A DNA stretch of 64,000 nt. It comes from Blasia pusilla (lineage: Eukaryota; Marchantiophyta; Marchantiopsida; Blasiales). The DNA lies in NCBI GenBank assembly GCA_050084515.1, contig CM114273.1, positions 19,468,001 to 19,532,000 of the forward strand, in the 5' to 3' direction. The notes under the pieces are model-generated. The model saw only the letters and a list, made by a program, of their open reading frames with translations, did not search any database and was not told where the DNA came from. How positions within the stretch are numbered: position 1 is the stretch's first letter; each line of letters opens with the position of its first letter. Positions 54,331-64,000 of this stretch are shown here, in pieces. The position numbers were made by a program, and so were the translations under genes.

Positions 54331-55480
54331 GTCGCCAACGACCGCTACAAGATTGAAATTGAAACGCGTGCCCAACGATGCCGGCTATGCATGAGTTAAT
54401 CCGACTTGATGGGGCAAGGAGGAGAGCAGAGTGAATGTGGGAGTGAATGACTGAGTGAGTTGCGCTCAAGGTACTTCTCATGCAAATGCTCATGTGAAGG
54501 TGTCTTGTATATACAAACAAAGGAGTAGCGCTTGTGAGAAGGTGGTGACAAAGCGCTTGTGTCTTTCCTCTCTTGCACGCGCGCGGAGGTGGATTCCTCT
54601 TCTCTTTCCATTCTTGCTAGTGGTGTTGCTGATTCTAGAGTTGAAGCGTCCAGGTGTAGATGAATTGAAGGAGGTCTACGTGTGAAGCCATGGATGGAGT
54701 TGCATTTTCGGAGGTAGTTGCGGTGATCGTGGGAGTCCATGTGATTTCGTTGAGATATGGGGCTCATGAAAGAGTTGTGAAAAATTTTGCAACTTTTAGT
54801 CATGATCCGTTAGGTTTTCCCATTGTTTGTCGATGTCCTTGGTTTCTCTCTGCGTAGAGAGGTGGATCTGTTTCATCCCCCTTCCCTTGTCCTCTCTGCT
54901 TGCAAACCCTGTATAATAGACATAGTTGCTTGTTCAAACCCGCCCGAGTGTATCCCGGCATTAGCAAAATCTTTGCAAAATGGGACTCCGTGACATACAG
55001 TAATTGCAATCGGGGTCCTTGGTGCCGACTTCCATCTAGTGACCCTCCATCCTTGCGTGACGATTCTCCTCGTGATCAGGTACATTAGTTGTATGTTTGG
55101 ATTCCTTTGTATTGGTTATTGCTTCACTGCAAAGAATTGCAAACTAAACAAGGTTACTGACACGCTTTTTATGACCACATCACGCAGGTTCGGGCTAGCG
55201 TACGAATTGTGTAACTCCTACCGAATTTCCATCATCGGAGCTCTTAGGTTCTAAATGCGAAGGAGCTCTTAGGTTCTGAATGCGAACTTGACCTTTCGGT
55301 CGGTAGTATAGTAGGAATATATAGGGGTTTACATACATTACGGGTACTACTGTCGCCTGCTGTTATCATGCCCGACATCCCCATTGCAAAGTTCTTAGAT
55401 GCTTGTAGGCTACGTGAGCTTACAATCACTGTGAAAGAGCCCGAAAATGTTACACGTTTCCTTTTTGGAAATCAGGGGTC
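54331..55480. other. No firm gene; possible first exon of the gene to the right
   Basis: A 60-codon frame at 54900-55081 ends at a GATCAG|GTACAT donor and could be an upstream exon, but nothing ties it to the exons further right. The rest holds no recognised feature. Confidence 0.3.
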
Positions 55481-56183
55481 GAGTGAAACATGGGTGAGCC
55501 CCATGATTCATAGTAGCTTCACTAGTGACTTTTTCCTCTCAAACATTGTCTGCAAGCGTTCACATCCGCTATCCAAAAATTACTTGGATCATTGGATCAT
55601 CATGGGCTTTCCCCTAGAAACGTACGAGTGCTAGCTGCTAGGCATGCGGGCTACAAGGTAGGCTTTCTCTCCGAAAGCACGCTTGGCGGGTGGGCACGTA
55701 TGGTTTGACTCCTACTTCCAGAAAAATGGCTTGACCAATTTTAAAGTAGTGGGACATGAGGGAGGTAAGATGAAGGTGCATACCATTCCAGACATCAAAA
55801 GTATGATGGAGGCATCAAATCATAATTTGATAACAAAGATTGTATGCACCATCCGATTAAAAAGGAGATTATCCACCATAGAGGATATAGAAAAGAATGA
55901 CCTTATCCCTTGGGTAATCGGTGTTACCCCTAAAAGCATATACCTTATTGACCAAACTGACGTGGATGACAATCTATCTGTTGAGAAGGACCAAATTCCA
56001 GATCTGTCTGTGCAAAGTATGAGCTCCTTTGCCATTCTGAGCTTAGCTCGGGGTAAGTGATCTGACCGATTAAGATTTATCCTATCTTGAGAAGCAAAGA
56101 TTTGTGGGAGTAGTTTGAGGAAGGCGATATCCCTGCCCTTCTTTTGTGTTTGTGCAGGTAGTGGCCAATCTTCTAGATCATAG
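55480..56183 (+). CDS. Unrecognised spliced gene A (partial, start not found)
   Basis: A coding-like stretch (about 55540-55654) ending GLSPRNVRVLAARHAGYK is followed by the donor AAG|GTAGGC. It joins in frame to 55722-56052 (KNGLTNFKVVGHEGGKMKVH through SFAILSLARG). That exon ends at G|GTAAGT and joins in phase to 56158-56183, giving SGQSSRS and TAG. Both splice joins keep frame, and the codon pattern is coding-like. The composition is that of a soluble protein with mixed charge. I recognise no domain. An overlapping frame at 55368-55634 could be an alternative first exon. It may instead be a piece of a mobile element. Confidence 0.4.
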
Positions 56184-56358
56184 GCACCATAGCTTATCAC
56201 TTCATAGTGATAAACACTATACTGTTGCTATTGTGAAATTTTGTACGGGTGGTTTTTAATGTTTACGATATCCCTTTTTTGTCCTTCACCGGACTATGGT
56301 CCGGATGTAGTATCGGGTGTAGCTAGTTTATATACACGTTGGCATATGTGTGTATATG

Positions 56359-56362
<4 letters not shown>

Positions 56363-56391
<29 letters not shown>
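56363..56391. repeat. (TA)n microsatellite
   Basis: An uninterrupted TA run between genes A and B. Confidence 0.95.
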
Positions 56392-56394
<3 letters not shown>

Positions 56395-56539
56395 TTTCTA
56401 TATGTATAGTTATAGTAGAGCCCGCCAAGAGAGGGTTTACGGTTTCTTAGGCAGCAGATTTGTATGGGTGTGTAGGCAAATGCCTATACTAGAATCGGGC
56501 TTAGCTGGTAGGTGGGCAAAATCACATCGAAGGAATACA

Positions 56540-59029
56540 TTTTCGTATCAATCTTGCAGAGGAATATAGTTGCCCACTCGGAGAAGTGCTATGGGTTTGA
56601 AGTTAAATCCCAACAGAGCAACTTGTTAGGTCCTGGGGGATGCTCTAGAATGCCATGTGAACTCTGCAGCTTATATTTGAATGCAGCTCATGTGCGACTT
56701 TTCTTGAATGCCAACGTAACAATTCATTGCTTACATTGTTGGTTATGTTCATACATAGGCAAAATTCTACAAGGGAGAGGTGGAGAAAGAGCAGGTTGCT
56801 CTTGAGTTTATGAAGATGTTTGCTGCATTCATGGGCAAGAGCCCACCCTTTCCTGAGAAGCAAGCCTACCAAACCTCGCTATGGCGGGACCCAGTGGAGT
56901 GGGTCCACTACTGCTACTCTGAGGAGCACAAGCAGTGGGTTTGCTTGTGCTCAAAGTGCATTGAGTTTTTCCGTCTGGCGGAAACCTTCAACTCGCACAT
57001 TGCTACCCCGAGGTGCCGGGTACACCTCGGCCGACGGGGAAGAAGAAGGTGGAAGGCGATGGTGAAGCACAGGAAGAATTGGAAGAAGATGAGGGTAAGT
57101 AAACCCTATACCTGTTCTATCACCACTTACCGTGCTCGCTGCAAATGAATGTCATGTTTAGGGATAGGACTGAATCTTGCCATGGCTCGGATGTCTTAGT
57201 TGGGGTTATGGTTTTCATTCCTGATGCAGGTACTTATGTGACGCCATCTTCTGCGAATATCAGACTGAGGGGCACGGTGCTACAACGGTGGGCCAATCGC
57301 AAAAGACAGAAGAAGGTTGCACTTCTAAACAAAGCCAAAGAGCATGCACGAAGGGTGCGGGACCCTTGCCCCAATGCCTCGCTTTAATCGACCTTTTAAT
57401 TGCATTTGAGGCTCACAGAGCGCATCAATTCCAGCAGACCTCTTGGTCATGCCTAGCCAAGGTGGAAGAATACGAAAAGGCTAGGGAGGAACTAGAGAGC
57501 ACCCTAGGCCGCCCGACCACCATTGTGAGCTCATGGATTGAGTCAGGACGTAGCCTTCTCCCTTCCACCATTCCATTGGATAGAGTGAACCGAAGTACCT
57601 ATTGGAGATGTCTTGCTGCATTTCACCATTTATCTGCTGTGTGGGTGATGGATAGGCAAGAACCGTATCGATGGAATGTTGATTCTGAGACTAGACACCA
57701 GCAGGTAGAGCAGTCCCTTGTAGTGTTAGATGCTATGCGACGATATCATCGACATTCCTGGTACATCGGTGAAGAGTACTACACCCTCCGGTTCAAGCAC
57801 CACTATAGAATTTGGAAAGAAAGAAACAAACTTGCCATACTAGCGAGGATGAGAGAGAAAGTGACTCGTATGTATGTGGATGGAGTCGGGTGCAGCCATG
57901 CAGATGCTGTCTTGCGGGTATATGAAAGCTTCCTATTATTTGAAATGCATTTTCTGTCCCTATTTCTTAGTATACTATAGCCACATGGATTTCCGGCTGC
58001 TGCCCAAGGTTTGCCTTTTGACATTCATGTGCAAATGTGTACCTATTATGCTTGACAGATTGGTGAAATGTTTGCAGGGAGGTGTGGATGTTGAGATAGT
58101 TGACTCCAGTGACTCAGACTCAAACCTCGGGGTTGCAACGAGCCCAGTACCCAGTGGTGGAGAGAACAGGGAGGTCTTCTCGAGGACTCCATTGGTTCAG
58201 CCTCCGTCTCGGATGACGCGTACATGTTCCAAATGACACGGCCATGCTACGCCTGAGAGAAGGCACAAACGACCACACAGATCTAAGTCCTTAAGTGCAA
58301 CAAAGTCCATCAGAAACACCAGGAAATCGCCTCGACTACATGTGCGCATTGGAGCGGATGCTGATATTGTGGAAGGTGGGGTTATGGATGATGCACATAT
58401 ACATTCATCCCCTCAAGCAATCCGTCGCTCCCCTAGCCCTGACCAGGTGGTCCTCCAAGCAGAACCTGTTATAGAAGGCCCGCGCCTACGTGGGAGAACC
58501 AAGGATGACATGAAGCGAAGGAGAAGGCTTATGATGATAAAACACGCCAGAGTCACGGAGGAAGAGGTGATGTGACAATCCAAAGAAAACACTTGAGTTG
58601 TAGTTCCTTGCTTACCATGTTTTGGCATTCACCTTCCTTGCTGTCTACTTATGTCACTAAATTACTCTTGTAGAGGACCTTGTAGTTTCCAGAGATGACG
58701 AGTTGAATGCTTTGAACGAAGATGCTACAATGCCCTTACCCCCCCGGGTAACCTTTGCAGCCGGTCCTCATTATGTTGATTATGACAACAATGAGATTCT
58801 CAAACTTGTGCAATTTCTTTGGTTTTGATTCATTCTTTGAATTTTCCATTGTTAGTTGCAAGACGCTGCAGTTGTATGAACAGCCATGCTAACCGTGGCA
58901 TGACATGTACAGGCAGAGGATGAGGTATCTGACTTCCAGTCCACACCATTGCCGACATTCTCCACACCACTTTTGCAGCCATTGGACATCTCCACATGTG
59001 GCCCAAGCGGACAAGAGGATCACCACTGA
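56540..59029 (+). CDS. Unrecognised multi-exon gene B: Cys/His zinc-finger-like region, SUMO-interacting-like motif, basic tail
   Basis: Exons 56759-57094, 57264-57917, 58078-58566, 58676-58747 and 58913-59029 all join in phase 0 at GT-AG sites, about 555 codons ending in TGA at 59027-59029. An earlier exon (about 56561-56715, GGCSRMPCELC) would fit in phase but needs a 43-nt intron. Exon 1 has WVHYCYSEEHKQWVCLCSKC then HIATPRCRVH, a possible BED-like zinc finger, followed by Arg/Lys clusters. Exon 2 is helical and Trp/Arg/His-rich. Exon 3 begins VDVEIVDSSDSDSN, a textbook-like SUMO-interacting motif, then a basic nuclear-type segment (KRRRRLM). A TGA at 58234-58236, probably from CGA, interrupts exon 3, and the frame continues open after it. 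It could be a nuclear DNA-binding or transposase-derived protein, now perhaps a pseudogene. I do not know the family. Confidence 0.5.
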
Positions 59030-61040
59030 GAGGATAGGCCTTCTGGTTTTGGTATGTGGGTTTATGTTTGCATACATTCCCTAAACTGTATTTCATGAAT
59101 GGGTAAGTATAGCTGCTCTAGGGCCTGCCCTTTAGCTCTTCATTCATGACTCTAGAGTATTACTTGGCATTGACATCCAAGTGCTTGGTTGTCTAGGTCT
59201 TACTCCATTTCATGTAAATTTTGCCTTGCTTACCTCAATAGTTAAGGAATGGGTTCCGATCCTGGTTTATCGTTAGTGTGCAGATGGTCGATAGCATTTT
59301 GACACTTGAGTTCCAGCGAAGGTTATTGTGGCCATGCTCTGTTTAGGCATATTTAGAGAATAGAGACTATGGATGCGTGAAATGCTCCATGTTGTGGATG
59401 CAAGAAACGCCATAGAATTTTGAATAAAAATCCGGAGTTTTTCCATATGGAATGGTTATTGAGGCTGTGGTTTACAATGTGTTTTCTCTCATGTGCAAAT
59501 ATCTGCATCGATGTTTTTTTCCATCCGTCATTCTTCTGATTCTCCCGATACTCAGTGGCAAATTGTCCCAGATAGACTAGTGCAGTAATCAATTACATGG
59601 ATTAACATAGAGTAGAGAAACTTTCTTGAACTATCACATGATGTACCAGTTCTTCTTCTTTCCAACTCAATTTCTTACTTCTTTTCAATGGTAAACGTAA
59701 GAGGTCCCCCTTTCATTTTTGTGCTCTCTTATGCTTATAGTCAATGACTAATAGTGCAAGTACTATACCACGATGCATCTCCTCTCCTTGGTATATTTTA
59801 TGAAGATCCATAGGATTTACATGTCTTTTCATTAATGACAATGTAGTAAGAAGAGATCATTCAAAGCCTTTTAGAGTTTTCTTTGGTATGAGTGAAAATA
59901 CATTTGACTTCCTTTGTGATATGCTAAGGATTCGAGTGACTAGTAATCCTCCGCATTCCCTATAAGTTTTACCCAACATGTTATTGAGTGTCAAGGGACA
60001 AGTCACTATCACTCACGACGTCTTGGCACTAGGGATCAAATGAAAGGGATTGGAGAGCTCTTTGTCATCAAAGAGTCTACAACTATGCATATTGTTCTCT
60101 CAAAGTCATCAATGCCCTTTTGGAGGTGGTTTATGGGGCAATGAGTTGGCCAAGATGACAACACATTTAGAGGGTAAAATAAGATTTTGAACCACAACAT
60201 AGCTTATGCAATTGATCTCTATCCTCCCTCCACATAACAATATCTACAAATCGCACATACACGTGGCGATCTTCTAAGCGCAATAGCCAATTCCTAGTCT
60301 GCCTTTGTCGCTTGTTTGGGATCCAATAACGGTCAAAGTAAGCATGAAAGTAACAAATATTTGCCTTGGAGATTTTGGGAGGGCAAGGACACTATCCAAG
60401 AGACTAGTAGGCCCGCTCATGGTAAAGATCTTGATCTTCACTTCAAAAGGAAGGCTCCTCAATCTGGACAAAAAGTACCCTATGTCATTTTAAGCCATTG
60501 GTTGTAACAAAACACCCGCCATCACTCTGATACCATCCAAAGACATGAAGGATGTTACACTCCTAAGACTTCTCTCTCATGGTTCACAAGGCTACAACAG
60601 ACCAATATTTAATGACTACAATTTAAACTTTTCTCTCCATTCAAGTGAATCTGTGAAATATTTACTAAACTACATAAAAGTAGTTAAAAATTGAGTATAG
60701 AAATATAGACTAATTTCCTGTATTGTTTCTGCCCAAAACGTGTACATCATATTCGAATACACAAAGAAGTCACCATACAGATCGTCCACCTCTCCCTCAA
60801 GTACCCACCTCTGGATCCTTTCATGGATTATTACGGGGGATTTTTTTTTATTGAGGAGGGATTGTTTTTGCACGGGGAATTTTTGTTATTGCAATTCTGA
60901 CGCACATGTCCATTACGATATCTAATAAATTCCCACGAAAACAACCAATAAATTTTAGTCAGATTTCATACTTGAGAGCGACGTGTGGTGAAAACATAGC
61001 TTCCAAATTTTTGTATCTACTCAGTATATGCTCCGACTCC
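59030..61040. other. Intergenic, no gene seen
   Basis: AT-rich sequence with short frames only. No repeat of the window's other families was recognised. Confidence 0.5.
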
Positions 61041-61178
61041 TTCAAAGCTTTACCAGCCGCCAACAATTGTCAGATCTGACCGTTCTCTTATCCAAAAGAG
61101 TATTTGTCCTGGCACATTAGGAAGTCTCTTCAACCTGGTCTCCAAGTCCTGTAGGAAGTCATCCCACAAAGATGGCGG

Positions 61179-62023
61179 ATGGGAGTCATCGTGAACCTCT
61201 TCAAGAAGGGTGAGCAGGGTATTACATTGCTTGAGTGTAGTTGGGAAGCTCCTCTGCCGTATACTCAACAACGGGATCTCTATGTACCGGAGGAGAATTG
61301 TCATCAAGGAAGGCAGGCTGGCTTCCGGCAAGCCCAAGGATGCATGGACCACATCTTCATCTTCAGTCAGATCATCCAGGGTAGGATAAAAGAGGGGAAA
61401 CCCGCCTATTGCTTCTTCTTGGACCTCAAGAAGGCATACGACACTGTATGGCGTGACGGGCTTTCTTATAGCCTGTGGAAGGCGGGGCTGAGAGGGAAAA
61501 TGTGGAGGGTGGTGGAGAAGATGTACCAGAACACAAGGAGTAGAGTTCTGGTGAATGGCCAAAAGAGTGGGACATTCGACATCAAGCAAGGAGTGGCTCA
61601 AGGATGCCTGCTCTCCCCCACCCTCTTCAACATTTTTGTGAATTCCCTATTGGAAGAAATGGAGGATAGTGGACTAGGCATACGGGTGGGCAACAACTCT
61701 ATTGTTGCCCTCATGTTTGCTGATGACTTTGGTGGCCTTGAGGAAATAGGAGGGAAACTCAAGAGATGATCTCCCTGACCAAAATCTGGTGTGACATGTG
61801 GGGCATGGAGGCAAATGTACTGAAGTGCGGTGTGATGATTTTGAATGGCAAGGAGGAGGACCAAGACCAACAGTGGTACTGGGGTGACCAAGAGATCCCC
61901 GTGTGGCTACATACACCTATCGGGCATAGAATTCTCGGAAGATTGCATGTGGGATGCACACATCAAGAAGACTACCTTGAGAAAGGCCACAAGAAGGTGA
62001 ACGGTCTGTCCGATTCCCTCTGA
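61179..62023 (+). pseudogene. LINE reverse transcriptase remnant
   Basis: The stretch has CFFLDLKKAYDTVWRDGL (first catalytic Asp), QGVAQGCLLSPTLFNIFVNS, and LMFADDFGGL, the F/YADD active site. A shift near 61770 moves the frame to MISLTKIWCDMWGMEANVLK, the usual segment after the RT core (compare LNxxxxWCxxWxMxVNxxK in plant LINEs). Upstream, VIVNLFKKGE and GFRQAQGCMDHIFIFSQII fit the N-terminal RT motifs with a small frame change between them. The family is clear. Confidence 0.88.
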
Positions 62024-62376
62024 TGCCGGGACATCACATCGAAGTAAAGCGATGTGTCATTTTGCATACCATTTGTCCTCGTTGGAATACGGGGGCAGCA
62101 GGTGGGATGCCAACACCAAAAAAGGGATAGGCTTGAAGTTGTGCAAATTGGCGTTTGGGTATGATATCAACTTCATCACGAACCGCCCGCGTTGGTGTGA
62201 GATCATAACTAGGTGTGGAACCCTTGGAGGATAGACGTGACATCGCCAAGTTGAAATGGCGGAGGCAGTGGAGACAATGGACTCCCATCGCTATCCTAAA
62301 GAGGTGATGGGGAAAACCTAGACCCAAAGAAGACCGGTAAAACACGCCAAATCTTGGACGAAAAAGGTTCAAGAGA

Positions 62377-62763
62377 TTGTGCAAGCATCCAAGCTCAGCA
62401 GGCCTGAATCTGTGGGAGCAAGATGAGAAAGCATTCGTGGATACCATAACCAAAGTAGTGGGCAAACGCTCACAAAGAGAACAAAGACATGGAGGAAGCC
62501 ATGAAAATGTCGACCTCTCTCTTTTGACGGTATATCCCGAGAGAGGGGTAATGAAGAACTATTTATGGGAATCCCTTGCTTGGGAACCCGGCTCAAGTTC
62601 AAGTTCAGACGGGGCAATCCCCTTGAACCATAAGAAAAGCAGGATGGGAACACAACTAAACTCTTGCGCCTTGTGTGACGATGGGGACGAAACCTCTAGT
62701 CATTACTTGGTCTCCTACGCAAAATTCACAACACAGAGCAAGAGCATATGCCGATATTGCTAA
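62377..62763 (+). pseudogene. LINE C-terminal zinc-binding (zf-RVT-like) remnant
   Basis: A 128-codon frame includes CALCDDGDETSSHYLVSY. This fits the C-x2-C-x4-ET-x2-H-x2-x3-C pattern of the zinc-binding region found after plant LINE reverse transcriptases, with the final Cys replaced by Tyr. The rest is not assignable. Confidence 0.6.
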
Positions 62764-63091
62764 GTTGGTAGCACTGAATTGTTCAACACATTCAAGAGCC
62801 TTGATTCATTGCCCAAAGCCAGACCTTTGGTAAGTAATGTCTATTGGGGATCCCAATCAGGTAAAGTAGATTGTGTGGTGAAGAGTTTCTTGGTTGACAC
62901 TTGAAAGCTCCGCACAAACACGTTGTTTGGTCAGCACTCACACTATATGAGAGTGTCTCCCTCCTCTCATATGGTACCTTCTTCACTTGCTTCTCTCTCT
63001 ACACCCATCCCAGTTCCCAGTCTCAAGCACCGTCCAACTAGGGCGCGGGATCTATGGTCGCAAGGCTACGACAAGCACTACTTAATGAGTA

Positions 63092-64000
<909 letters not shown>

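Larger units (their letters stand above)
61090..63030 (+). mobile_element. LINE-type non-LTR retrotransposon, 5'-truncated and frameshifted
   Basis: It holds an RT region (61179-61900), then decayed sequence, a zinc-binding remnant (about 62640-62720) and a 3' end shared with 25410-25880. No endonuclease or RNase H domain is visible upstream or downstream. It lies close before the (CT)n tract. Many stops between 62020 and 62380 show it is dead. Confidence 0.8.

Overview
This is nuclear DNA of a green plant (streptophyte). It is gene-poor, rich in repeats, and its genes carry small exons and canonical GT-AG introns. Four clues point to an early-diverging lineage with swimming sperm, such as a charophyte, bryophyte, lycophyte or fern. 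They are: (1) a plant-type protein with two C2H2 fingers, a UBA domain and a PUB domain, collinear with a known Arabidopsis family; (2) a gene for radial spoke head protein 1, needed only in motile cilia; (3) an LRR-Roc-COR (ROCO) protein; (4) Ty3/gypsy retrotransposons carrying a DNMT3-type cytosine methyltransferase. As I recall, captured methyltransferases have been published for charophyte (and dinoflagellate) retrotransposons. A charophyte is my best guess; I cannot prove it from this window.

Layout. 1-2.8 kb: decayed copy 1 (minus strand) of the methyltransferase retrotransposon, then a (GA)n tract and an array of ~100-bp repeats to 4.8 kb. 4.8-7.5 kb: no gene seen, with one member of a ~400-bp dispersed repeat. 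7.5 kb: a 35-bp hairpin. 8.2-12.75 kb: the ROCO gene with an unbroken 1393-codon frame. 12.75-17.7 kb: no gene seen, but short tandem and inverted repeats. 18.2-25.0 kb: the 14-exon C2H2/UBA/PUB gene. 25.4-27.3 kb: a LINE 3' fragment and a second ~400-bp repeat.

28.9-38.15 kb: copy 2 of the retrotransposon (minus strand), almost complete, with ~366-bp LTRs, gag, protease, methyltransferase, RT-RNase H and integrase. A 5S-rRNA-like stretch lies in its leader. 38.2-42.14 kb: copy 3 (plus strand), heavily decayed and cut off by a third ~400-bp repeat. 42.5-46.8 kb: no gene seen. 47.3-51.0 kb: RSPH1 (minus strand), with a duplicated exon. 51.5-54.2 kb: a satellite of five ~445-bp units with plant-telomere-like motifs. 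55.4-59.0 kb: one or two spliced genes I do not recognise. 61.1-63.0 kb: a LINE with RT and zinc-binding remnants, then a (CT)n tract and purine-rich DNA.

The host genes are functionally unrelated: ROCO signalling, ubiquitin/p97-type adaptor, cilium structure. The main theme is the retrotransposon family that encodes its own DNA methyltransferase, seen here in three stages of decay. Many of the breaks look like C-to-T changes.
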